From Mycoplasmataceae bacterium (GTDB taxonomy: Bacteria; Bacillota_I; Bacilli_A; Mycoplasmatales; Mycoplasmoidaceae), in the NCBI GenBank assembly GCA_031282505.1, contig JAITDP010000007.1, positions 34,747 to 98,746 on the forward strand: 64,000 nt of DNA. Reading direction: 5' to 3'. The notes below the pieces were generated by a model that saw only the letters and a list, made by a program, of their open reading frames with translations, did no database searches and was not told where the DNA came from. Positions 54,611-64,000 of this stretch are shown piece by piece (the first letter of the stretch is position 1; the number at the start of each line of letters is the position of its first letter). The translations under genes and the position numbers were made by a program.

Positions 54611-56325
54611 TTTTCAAAAATAATTGTTTTAACAATAGGCTTTTTCTTTTTATTTTGTCAAATAAAATAATCAACATTAGATTTAACTATTCTATTAATC
54701 TCATCATTACTAATTGCCACATTAGAGTTGTCCATTGTTTTTTCTATTTCATTTTTAATTGCAATGCTTATCTTATTTATTAAATCAGAAGAAGAAATAG
54801 AATGGAAGCTACCTCTAATTACAAATATTGGTAACTGTTTAAGTTTTTTTGCTTGTTTGTTAACAACAATCGTAACACTGATTATTCCATCTGTTGACAA
54901 AGTCTCACGATATTTAAGTAAACTATCGATGTCTTTGCTTATTACTTTATCTCCATCAACAAAGTTATCATAAACGTCTACAAATTCATTAGTAACCTCT
55001 GCTTTATGATTATTAAATAAACGAACCTTTTGTCCGTTAACAATAATTAGCAAATGATTATCATTCATTCCAAGTTCTTCACCATTACGTTTTAAAGCAG
55101 TAAGCATTTTAAATTCACCATGAATTGGAACAATATAACGAGGATTAAGTAACTTGATCATTAATTGTAACTCACTTTGTGTTGCATGACCCGAAGTGTG
55201 GATTTTATTTTCAGTACTATTAATATTAATGTGGATACCACAATGATAAAGTTTATTTAATAAATGCTCAACACTTTCAAAATTTCCAACAATTGGATTT
55301 GATGAGAAAATTACAGTATCAGTTGGTTTAAACTTGATTCAATTGTTTTCTCCATTTGCAATACGATTTAAAGCACCCATTTCTTCACCTTGACTTCCGG
55401 TTGTTAAAAAAAGTAATTCACTATCTGAGTAGTTATTTGCATCTCTTAATTCTATTATTTCATTTTTACTTAAATTAAGCATACCTAATTTCATTGTTGC
55501 TGTAATATTGTTAACCATACTACGCCCCATAATAACAACCTTCTTATGATATTTAATTGCAATTTCAATTATTTCATCAACACGGTTAATGTTACTTGCA
55601 AATAAAGTAATAAATATTCTTCCCTTTGCTGCACTTATTTCTCTACGTAATTCATCAATGATATATTTATCATTTATGTTAAAACCGGGAGTTTGTGCGT
55701 TAGTTGATTCACATAACAGAACATCAATATCACGTTTTCCTATTTCAGCAATTTTAGTAATATCACTCTCATCACCTTGAGTTAGGAAATCAAAACGGAA
55801 ATCACCAGTAGTAACAATTTTACCATTAGGTGTTTGTAAACAAATACCAAAAGCATCTGGTACAGAGTGACATACACGGAAAAAATCAATAGTAAAATAT
55901 TTTGATTTCACTACTGTATCGTCTTTAAAAGTTTCAAAACTATAAGCTTTAAGATCTCTATGTTCCTTTAATTTATTTTCAATAATAGCTTTTGTAAATT
56001 TAGCAACATAAATTTTAGGGATAGGAATTTGTTTTAATAAATAAGGTATTCCACCAATGTGATCTTCATGGGCATGAGTAATAATTAGCCCTTGAACTTT
56101 ATTTATGTTTGCTATTATGTAGTCAAAAGGACAAACGATAGAGTTAAAACCTAAGAAAATATTTTTATCTACAAACTTAACACCGCAATCAACAATTCAA
56201 ATTTCATCCTTGTATTCAAAAACATACATGTTTTTTCCAATTTCCTCAATTCCACCTAATGCGAAAATAGCAGTGCTTTCGCTCTTGTCATTATTTGTAG
56301 TCATTACTTTATCTTCAGATATCAT
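54607..56325 (-). CDS. rnj: Ribonuclease J
   Basis: 572 residues. Metallo-beta-lactamase core with 'ITHAHEDHIGGIPYLL' (HxHxDH), 'CHSVPDAFGICLQTP', 'TGDFRFD', beta-CASP motifs 'FASNINRVDEII' and 'LTTGSQGEEMGALNRIA', 'TSGHATQSELQLMI', 'IPIHGEFKML', and the RNase J C-terminal domain. Mollicutes rely on RNase J for mRNA decay and rRNA processing, and 5'-exonuclease action is especially relevant if transcripts are leaderless. Overlaps the convergent YitT-like stop by 4 bases. An internal start at 'MTTNNDK' is possible. Confidence 0.95.
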
Positions 56326-56428
56326 GTGATAATATGTATTGCAAGCAATATTACTATTATTATAAAGTAATAATCAAATAAATGAGTAATAGTGTTTTTT
56401 ATTAATAAAGCTATAGGTTTTTAAACAA

Positions 56429-56434
56429 TATAAT
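56429..56434 (+). promoter_or_regulatory. infB promoter (-10)
   Basis: TATAAT 6 nt before the infB ATG; predicted leaderless. Confidence 0.65.
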
Positions 56435-56440
56435 TAACAT

Positions 56441-58219
56441 ATGGCTAAAAAGGCAGATAATCATAATGAAATTGAACTTTCATCACAACTTAAACAAGTT
56501 AAAAATCATTTAGATGGTAACACTTTTATTTTTAAAGGAAAAATGACTGTAGAAGAATTTGCTAATGCAATCAAACAAAACGAAAAAATAGTTATTAATA
56601 AATTAAAAAAAGAAGGTGCTAATAGTAAAACTATTCTTGATGAAAATGAAATTGGTGAGTTAGCAATGGAATTTTCGTATGATTTTAAAAAAATTGAAGA
56701 AATAAATGAAAAAAATGTATTTGATAAAATGCACATTGATGATGAAGAAAAAAATTTAAAACCTAGACCTCCAATTGTTACTATTATGGGACATGTTGAT
56801 CATGGAAAAACTACATTACTTGATTACATTCGTAAATCACATGTTCAAAACGGTGAAGCTGGTGGTATTACTCAACACATAGGTGCTTATCAAATTTCAT
56901 ACAATAACTTCCCAATAACTTTTCTTGATACACCAGGACACGAAGCATTCGCATCAATGCGTGAACGTGGTGCTTCACTAACAGATATTATCATTATTGT
57001 TGTCGCGGCCGATGATGGCGTTAACAAACAAACAAAAGAAGCAATTAAGCATGCAAAAAATGCTAATGTTCCAATAATTGTTTTTATTAATAAAATTGAC
57101 AAACCAGAAGCTAAACCAGAGCAAGTTATCAATCAACTTGCAGACAACGGTTTACTTTGAGAAGAATGAGGCGGAGATGTTATTATTGTTCAAGGTTCTG
57201 CTTTGACTGGAAATAATGTTGATAAATTAATCGAAACTATTATTTTAGTTAGTGAAGTTAACTCATTTAAAGCTAATCCTAATCGATTAGCACTTGGTAT
57301 AGTGATTGAAACAGGGTTTGAAACTGGAAAAGGGAATAGCGCTACTGTAATTGTTCAAAATGGAACGTTACACAAAGGTGACTTTGTTATTGCTGGAAGT
57401 TCTTTTGGTCGTGTAAAAATGATGTTTAACGATTTGAAAAAAGAAGTAAATGAAGTTCTTCCATCTCAACCTGCAAAAATTTTTGGATTGAACAAAGCAC
57501 CAGTTTCTGGACAAAAATTTATTGTTTCTAAAGATGAAAGAAAAATGAAAGAATTTGCAACAAAAGTAAATGAAATAGAAAAAGATACATATGTTGCTCC
57601 ACATTTTGATGACTCATCTATAAAGTTTAATATTATTATTAAAGCCGATGTATATGGAAGCCTTGAAGCAATTACTAATATGATTGAAAAAATTGAGGTC
57701 AATGGCACAAAACCTTTTATTGTCAAATCATCAATCGGTGTAATTACTGAAAACGATGTTATTATCGCAAAATTATCTAAGTCAATTATTTTTGGTTTCA
57801 ATGTTAAACCAACAAAAATGATTAATGAATATGCTGCAAGCAATGATGTTAAAATATTATTTTATGATATTATTTATCGACTACAAGATGATTTAGTTAA
57901 AATGATTGAAGGAACATTAAACCCTGTTGTAGTCGAAGAGGAAACAGGCGAAGCAACTATACAGCAAATTTGACAACATTCTAAAGTTGGAACAATTGCT
58001 GGATGCAAATGTGATGTTGGAACTATTAATAGAAATGATAATGCAAGGGTATTAAGAAACGGTGTTGTTTTATATAAAACAAAAATTGGTTCAATGAAAC
58101 ATTTTAAAGATGAAGTTTCAAAAATCAACGCAGGTCAAGAGTTTGGAATTACTCTTGAAAAAATTAATGATTTAATTGTCGGCGACACTATTCAATGTTA
58201 CAAACTTATTAAAAAATAG
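56441..58219 (+). CDS. infB: Translation initiation factor IF-2
   Basis: 592 residues, the short mollicute form with a reduced N-terminal region. GTPase motifs: '[15 protein letters not shown]', 'DTPGHEAF' and 'INKID' (NKxD). Domains II-IV follow; '[20 protein letters not shown]' and '[13 protein letters not shown]' belong to the fMet-tRNA-binding C2 domain. It is separate from the usual nusA-infB cluster. The 3' end overlaps the convergent MBL gene by 11 bases. Confidence 0.97.
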
Positions 58220-58856
58220 AATCAACTAATTCTTTTCAATTATTATCCACAGGTAATGGTTTACCATGTGATTGGAAAATATATTTAATATTTGACATAT
58301 CAAAATTCTTAATGTAATTAAGATAAATGTTTTCATCTAGATTGTATTCAGATGGTATTAACATAAATTTTCCAGCTTTTGATTGAATAAAATCTCCACA
58401 AAATAATGAATCATTGAATTCATACATTGTCATGCCAAAAGAATGGAATAAATATGGCGTATATATAACTTTAAACTCCCCAATGTATTCATGTGTAATT
58501 GGTATCACATATTTTTTTGTTAAATTAAGTAATTCAAAACATTCTTGTGGAATGAATGGATAATCCTTACCTTTTTCCATTCAATGATCATATTCTATTT
58601 GTGAAATATATGCTTTACAACCAATTTGTTCAACTAAATATTTTAAACTTCCAATATGATCTCAATCAGAATGGGTAATTAAAATTTGATGAATCGATTT
58701 AAGATCTATTTTCAGCGATTTGATTTCATTAATAATTTGTTCACCTAAATCAGGAAATGATGCATCTATCATTGTATAACCATTTTGATCTTTTACAAGG
58801 TAAACATGACTTTTAATTGTACAATCAAGACTAATTATTCCATTATTAAATTCCAT
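58209..58856 (-). CDS. Metallo-beta-lactamase-fold hydrolase
   Basis: 215 residues. Metal motif 'ILITHSDWDHIGSLKYL' (HxxDWDHIG form of HxHxDH, first metal His in 'THSD'), 'SLFCGDFIQSK' (Asp ligand) and 'IFQSHGKPLP' (last His). Preceded by 'NNGIISLDCTIKSHVYLVKD'. Glyoxalase II/YflN-like small hydrolases share this layout; substrate unknown. Its ATG lies 11 bases inside the end of the upstream gene, so translation is coupled. Confidence 0.88.
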
Positions 58857-59424
58857 AGTATGTTGATAAAAAAGGAAATACTAATTTTCCTTCATTAAAT
58901 ATCGGAATGTAGAGTTTAACATTTGTTAATTTTTCACTTCCTCAATATGAAATACCATTATCATCAACAAGCAAAGAAAAATCAGAATAGTAATTATTAA
59001 TATTGAATGATTCAGAATTATGTTTAGCATAAAAATGCGTATTATTGCATTTAATATTAATCCTTACATTTTGATAATTTTCAGATGAATTATCACGGCA
59101 GGAAAGTACAAATTTTGTACAATATGCATTGTATGATACATCATAAGTATCAGCATCATCACCGCCAGTAGTAGAATAAAAATATTGACTATATGTATAA
59201 ATATAAGCAAGAACTAGTTCTGTTTTGTTTGGATGGCGTTGATTATCATTAAAAGACTTGCTTGCTTTATTTTGAACATAGGTTAATACACCTGATTTAA
59301 AAAAGGGATAAATAAGTATTAATGGTATTGCAATACTAAGACCAAAAAATGTACCAACAAGACTTGTAGTCAACATTATTTTTTTCTTTTTTGGTAAATC
59401 AGATTTATTTCTAATTTTTCTCAT
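58846..59424 (-). CDS. Hypothetical protein with single N-terminal TM anchor
   Basis: 192 residues. Basic N-terminus 'MRKIRNKSDLPKKKKIM', one TM (about 20-48: 'LTTSLVGTFFGLSIAIPLIL'), then an extracytoplasmic domain with four Cys ('YCTKFVLSCRDNSSEN', 'IKCNN') that is Tyr/Asn rich. Not recognised. TATAAT 59436-59431 is 6 nt before ATG. Overlaps the downstream MBL gene. Confidence 0.72.
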
Positions 59425-59521
59425 TAAAATATTATATTTTTGCAAAATATAAATAAAGTATTAAATGAAATCGATTAGAAAAAAACAGAATAAGAACTTT
59501 TTAACTTCTAACAAGATTTAA

Positions 59522-59597
59522 TGGTGGAGAATAGGGGACTCAAACCCCTGACCCCCTGAATGCAAATCAGGTGCTCTATCAGCTGAGCTAATTCCCC
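59522..59597 (-). tRNA. tRNA-Ala(TGC)
   Basis: 76 nt with encoded CCA. Acceptor GGGGAAT/ATTCTCC; anticodon arm CCTGA-TTTGCAT-TCAGG gives TGC; T-arm AGGGG-TTTGAGT-CCCCT. Confidence 0.97.
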
Positions 59598-59599
59598 GA

Positions 59600-59676
59600 T
59601 GGTAGGAGTAAATGGACTTGAACCATCGACCTCACCCTTATCAGGGGTGTGCTCTAACCAACTGAGCTATACTCCT
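59600..59676 (-). tRNA. tRNA-Ile(GAT)
   Basis: 77 nt with encoded CCA. Acceptor AGGAGTA/TACTCCT (one G-U-type position tolerated); anticodon arm CACCC-CTGATAA-GGGTG gives GAT. It sits directly upstream of tRNA-Ala on the same strand: the Ile-Ala pair typical of 16S-23S spacers, but with no rRNA here. Confidence 0.97.
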
Positions 59677-59689
59677 ATGTAAGATATTA

Positions 59690-59695
59690 TATAAT
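59690..59695 (+). promoter_or_regulatory. Promoter (-10) of the Bax-inhibitor-1-like gene
   Basis: TATAAT 9 nt before ATG 59705. Confidence 0.55.
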
Positions 59696-59704
59696 ATATA
59701 CACT

Positions 59705-60481
59705 ATGTCTAACTATCGTGCTGTTGTAAATTCACAAGGTCAATTTGAAACAAAAAAACAGACATCAATTTTATCAAAATCTCTAATAGTTGGTGGTGTT
59801 GCATTTGGTATTACTTTTGCATTTAGTTTATTGCTATATTTTTTACTAAACAAATACATCAGTAATGAAAATCAAGATATTGTTACTTCTCTTTATGTAA
59901 TTTCTATTATTTGCATTATTGCAACCCTTGTTTTATCATTGTTTACACTTCGAAGAATTGAAAAAATAAAACTTGCTTTATTAATTTGAATGATTGTTCT
60001 TTATGCAATAGGTAACGGTTTAAGTTTTGGCGTTTTGTTTTATGCAATTTCTCTTTCTCAATCAAGTATCGATATGTATGATATCATCATTTGTTTCTTG
60101 CTAACTTGTGGAATTTTTGCCATTAGCGGAACTGTTGGCACAATGTTAAGCGCAAGATTTACACTATCTTTAGGAAAATTTTTAATGATTGCAACTTTTG
60201 CATTTTTAATTTCATTCCTTATATTAATGTTTATCAGTTTGTTTACTCATATCTTAGGATCTGAAAAAATCAATATTCTTATTTGAGCTATTTGAGGTGT
60301 AATGATCATCCTTTATATCATGTATGATTTAAGTGTTATTTCTAAGTCTCAACAATTTATCCAAATGAGTGATTCGCCTACACAAACAAAATATGTATTT
60401 ATGTTTGGTTTTATGCTTTTTGTTAACCTTATCCAATTATTTTGAGTAATGATTCGCTTGATGCTTTCTTTAAAACGTTAA
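59705..60481 (+). CDS. Bax inhibitor-1/YccA-family membrane protein
   Basis: 258 residues with seven hydrophobic segments. 'LLIWMIVLYAIGNGLSFGVL' and 'ISGTVGTMLSARFTLSLGKF' correspond to the BI-1 pattern 'G..l...f' and 'T....g.....dls.lg'. 'WGVMIILYIMYDLSVISKSQ' carries the conserved Asp of the late helices, and 'FMFGFMLFVNLIQLFWVMIR' matches the C-terminal 'a..LylD.inlFl..L'. Family members are pH-sensitive calcium leak channels (BsYetJ). Function in mycoplasmas unproven. Confidence 0.85.
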
Positions 60482-60515
60482 TTTTTTGTTATGTTGTAAC
60501 ATACATTATTATTAA

Positions 60516-60521
60516 TATAAT
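60516..60521 (+). promoter_or_regulatory. fusA promoter (-10)
   Basis: TATAAT 12 nt before the fusA ATG; no str operon genes (rpsL, rpsG) precede it here. Confidence 0.5.
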
Positions 60522-60533
60522 AATAAAAATATC

Positions 60534-62639
60534 ATGGCTAGAAAATATCCAATAGAAAAATATCGTAATTTTGGTATTATTGCACACATCGATGCTGGTA
60601 AAACAACTACAAGTGAACGTGTCTTATATCACACTGGTAAGTCTCACAAAATCGGTGAGGTTCATGATGGAGCAGCTACAATGGACTGAATGGCACAAGA
60701 AAAAGAACGTGGTATTACCATTACCGCTGCTGCTACATATGCTAACTGAAAATTATCTGATCCACAAGAAGGTGATGATCCAACAGAATTTGAATTTAAC
60801 TTAATTGATACACCAGGCCACGTTGACTTTACTGTTGAAGTAAATCGTTCACTTCGTGTATTGGATGGAGCTGTTGTTGTTTTAGATGTTCAAAATGGTG
60901 TTGAACCACAAACAGAAACAAACTGACGTTTAGCCGATAACTATAACGTTCCTCGTATCGTTTATTGTAATAAGATGGATAAGATTGGCGCAGATTTTGA
61001 AATGTCTGTTCGTTCTTTAAAAGAAAGACTAGGTGCTAATGGTGTTGCTATTCAATACCCAATTGGTGCTGAAGCTGACTTTATAGGAACAATAGATTTA
61101 GTTACTATGAAAGCAAGAATGTATGATGGAGAAAAAGATGAAAACTATAAAATTGCTGATATTCCAAGTGAACTATTAGGAGTAGCACAAGATTTTAGAG
61201 CAAGAATGCTTGAAGAAATAGTTCAATTCGATGATGCTTGTATGAATAAATTTTTAGATGGAGTTGAACTTTCTATTCATGAGATTAAAACATGTATTAG
61301 AAAAGGTGTTCTTACTGGTAAATTCTTTCCAGTATTATGTGGAACATCATTTAAAAACAAAGGTGTTAAAGGTGTTTTAGATGCTGTGATTGATTATTTG
61401 CCTAATCCATTAGAAGTTGCAAAAGCTAAAGGAACTGATGGTAACGGAAATGAAATAACAATAAACCCTAATGATAATGAAAAATTTGTTGCATTAGCTT
61501 TTAAAGTTGCAACAGATCCATTTGTTGGGCGTTTAACATTCATTCGTGTTTATTCTGGAAAACTTAGCTCTGGTACATATGTATATAACTCAAATCGTGG
61601 TGAAAAAGAACGTATTAGTCGTTTGGTAAAGATGCACTCAAATAACCGTAATGAAGTAGATGAGGTATCTGCTGGTGATATCTGTGCTGTTATTGGCTTA
61701 AAATCTACAACAACTGGTGATACACTATGTGATGAATCTATTGATATTAAACTTGAAGCAATGGAATTCGCAGAACCAGTTATTAGTCTTGCTGTTGAAC
61801 CAAAAACAAAAGCTGATCAAGAAAAAATGGGTGTTGCTTTAAGTAAGCTTTCAGAAGAAGATCCTACATTCCGAGTTAGTTCAAATGAAGAAACTGGACA
61901 AACAATTATCTCTGGAATGGGTGAATTGCACTTAGACATTATTGTTGACCGTATGAAACGTGAATTTGGTGTACAAGTAAATGTTGGTGCTCCACAAGTT
62001 TCTTATCGTGAAACATTTACATTGCCTGGAAATGCTGAAGGAAAATATATTAAACAATCAGGTGGTCGTGGACAATATGGACACTGTTTAATTAAATTTG
62101 AACCAAACCCAGGTAAAGGATATGAATTTGTTAACTCAGTTGTTGGTGGTCGTGTCCCACGTGAATATATTAAACCAATTGACCAAGGATTGCAAGAAGC
62201 TATGAAATCAGGCCCTATGGCTGGTTACCCTATGATTGATATTAAAGCAACACTATATGATGGTTCATACCACGATGTGGATTCAAGTGAAATGGCTTAT
62301 AAAATTGCTGCTGGTATGGCACTTAAAGATGGAGCTACAAGATGTGGCCTTGTTATTTTAGAGCCAATCATGTCAGTTGATGTTATTGTTCCACAAGAAT
62401 ACTTTGGTGATGCAATGGGAGATATTAGCTCAAGACGTGGTAACATTGAAGGAACAGAAGAACGTGCTAACGCTACAATTATTAAAGCAAAAGTTCCATT
62501 AGCAAATTTATTTGGATACGCAACAGACCTACGTTCATTCACACAAGGTAGGGGGAACTACTCTATGCAATTCTCACATTACGCGCAAACACCTAAATCT
62601 ATTGTTGAGGAAATTGTAAAAGCAAGAACAAGTAAATAA
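60534..62639 (+). CDS. fusA: Elongation factor G
   Basis: 701 residues. GTPase motifs '[17 protein letters not shown]', 'DTPGHVDFT' and 'NKMDKIG', with 'RGITI' as switch I; domain IV has '[16 protein letters not shown]'; domain V ends '[13 protein letters not shown]'. Drives ribosome translocation and, with RRF, recycling. Usually linked to rpsL-rpsG, but here it stands alone between a BI-1-like gene and a Nudix gene. Confidence 0.98.
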
Positions 62640-62657
62640 TTGCTTTTTCAAACAATT

Positions 62658-62663
62658 TATAAT
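62658..62663 (+). promoter_or_regulatory. Nudix gene promoter (-10)
   Basis: TATAAT 10 nt before ATG 62674. Confidence 0.5.
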
Positions 62664-62673
62664 ATAAAACATC

Positions 62674-63237
62674 ATGTTAAAAGCTAAAAAAAAGATTGCG
62701 GATAAACACGACGAAATACTTCGTGTTCTAGATGAAACAGGAACTTGAACTGGAAAATATAAAAATCGTTCATATTTCCATGAACATAATTTATATTATG
62801 CAACGGTTGCTGTTTGAATAATTAAAAAAAATGACAGAACTATTTTATTAGAACATAGACACCCAAGTAAAATTAAGAACCCTAATAGATGATGCTTGCC
62901 TGGTGGCCATGTAAGTGGTGATGAAACCCCTAGTCTAGCTGCTATGAATGAAGCTAAAGAAGAAGTAGGATTAACAATCCCTTTAAAAAAACTTAAATTT
63001 TTATGTCTAACTCCTCCTCAAGAAGATAAGTACAGTTTTACTCATCATTTTTATTACATTTACGATAAGATTTATCCAGGTTTTAAAATTCAGAAAGAAG
63101 AAGTGACTGAAATAAAATGAATGAAATATGAAGCATGAAAAAATCTTGTAAAGGAAAACTCTAAGACGGTTTCCCCAAAATGAGAGAAATACAAAAATGC
63201 TTTCACAGTTATGGATGAAGTTATAGAGGCATTGTAA
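62674..63237 (+). CDS. Nudix-family hydrolase
   Basis: 187 residues. Nudix box 'GGHVSGDETPSLAAMNEAKE' continuing 'EVGL' (GX5EX7REUXEEXGU with Asn in place of the Arg), preceded by 'AVWIIKKNDRTILLEHR' and 'NRWCLPGG'. Cleaves nucleoside-diphosphate-linked compounds; the layout is also close to the IDI-like Nudix group. Substrate unknown. Four or more TGA Trp codons. Converges with a surface-protein gene, three bases between stops. Confidence 0.9.
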
Positions 63238-63240
63238 CCA

Positions 63241-64000
63241 CTATGCTATTGAATAAGTAAAGGATCCATCACAATATGTAACATTTTCTGGAGAAATTGT
63301 GGCATAAGCACCAGAACCAGCAACATAAGCCGACCCAACGCTACCACTTTCACTACAAACAGAAAAACCTCATCACAAATTTCTTGGTGCATAAGCTGTT
63401 TTAAATGTAAATATTAGCTTATTTGAGAACATAATTGATACATCGCTCCTTTTTAAAGAAAGTAGTACAGTAACCATTTTTCCACATTGGTAAACTTGTG
63501 TATGGCCACCTTGAAATATTATTCCCGTTCCCAATGTCATTACATTATCCGCAGGAACTATAACATAATTATTTTGTTGAACACATACAGCAAAACTTGC
63601 AGTATAAGTTTGCCCATCTCCATTTGTGTCTGTAAACGAACCGGTTATATTGTATATACCACCATTGAATTGTTTATTAGCGGTAAGTGTTAAAACACCT
63701 GTACTTGTATTAAATTCTAATGGTGCAACATTTCCTCCTTCACTTATAGTGTAAGTTGCAGTTACTGTTTTACCTCGGTATGTAAAGACTGGATTACCAG
63801 TTGACAATCTTGATTGTGTCAATGTTGGGTATGTGTATGATAATGACGCAACACTTGTTACATTCATGTTTGCAACAGCTGCAGAGTTTTGTTGATAAAC
63901 AGTTGAGTTATCTTTTGGCGTCATTGTTACTGATTGTGTTGCTGTATCAATTTGTAAATTAATTTGATTGAAATTCAATGCATGAGAATATGTTTGACTA
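63241..64000 (-). CDS. Surface protein with Ig/cadherin-like beta domains (5' part outside window)
   Basis: At least 253 residues; open across the right edge. Thr/Ser/Asn-rich with 'PLEFNTSTGVLTLTANKQFN' and 'GSFTDTNGDGQTYTASFAV', a pattern common in He_PIG/cadherin-like bacterial surface domains ('l.fd..tG.it.t....G.y.i...atD..G'). C-terminus 'YCDGSFTYSIA', no membrane anchor at this end, so attachment must be N-terminal. In style similar to the 36256-40005 protein. Likely exported; family assignment tentative. Confidence 0.65.

Noticed and set aside
59522..59676. Part of an rRNA operon because of the tRNA-Ile/tRNA-Ala pair
   Set aside because: Flanking sequence is fully occupied by protein genes; no 16S or 23S sequence is present.

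Overview
This window reads as chromosome from a Mollicute (mycoplasma-type bacterium). The DNA is strongly AT-rich. TGA must be read as tryptophan to keep almost every conserved gene open (rplA, udk, pheS, thrS, cysS, lon, obg, pyrG and others). There is no peptidoglycan gene set apart from a lone alr. BspA-like leucine-rich-repeat lipoproteins and a NrdD-type anaerobic ribonucleotide reductase recall host- or protist-associated mycoplasmas such as Candidatus Mycoplasma girerdii. That placement is inference.

Layout. 1-7.8 kb: the 3'-truncated comEC, ebfC, rplA-rplK, a PAP2-type membrane phosphatase, udk, a DEAD-box helicase coupled to an aldo/keto reductase, and cmk. 7.8-15.8 kb: two BspA-like LRR lipoprotein genes around pheS, tRNA-Arg, tRNA-Cys and nrdD. 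15.8-23.5 kb: thrS, the potABCD polyamine importer and a HAD phosphatase. 23.6-35.6 kb: der, cysS plus a YqaJ-like nuclease, alr, parC, uvrB, an Abi/HEPN-like gene and ppa. 35.6-41.6 kb: a block of three exported proteins, one of 1249 residues. 41.6-48.2 kb: trpS, an R-M pair lying between an IS scar and an IS3-like element, and lon. 48.2-63.2 kb: obg, HIT, pyrG, a glycosyltransferase, a YitT-like membrane protein, rnj, infB, an MBL hydrolase, tRNA-Ala, tRNA-Ile, a Bax-inhibitor-1 protein, fusA and a Nudix protein. The window ends inside another surface protein.

The most interesting content is a set of switchable loci. The methyltransferase gene carries a (TC)10 tract just inside its 5' end that puts it out of frame as read here, and the restriction gene starts on the methyltransferase stop codon (TAATG), so both should switch together. 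One BspA-like gene has a G8 tract inside its signal peptide (in frame). The other has an 8-base A/T tract that breaks the reading frame, plus a 25-bp tandem duplication at its 3' end. A 141-bp unit repeats three times in the second BspA-like gene.

Gene-expression architecture is also unusual. About 25 genes have a TATAAT box only 6-12 nt before the start codon, which predicts leaderless or nearly leaderless mRNAs. The rplK operon is the clear exception, with a ~65-nt leader holding a hairpin. Stop/start overlaps of the TAATG type recur, and convergent genes abut or overlap with no room for classical terminators. NrdD ends before the glycyl-radical region, ThrRS has lost its editing-site motifs, and potD appears to start at an ATT codon behind a perfect AGGAGG.
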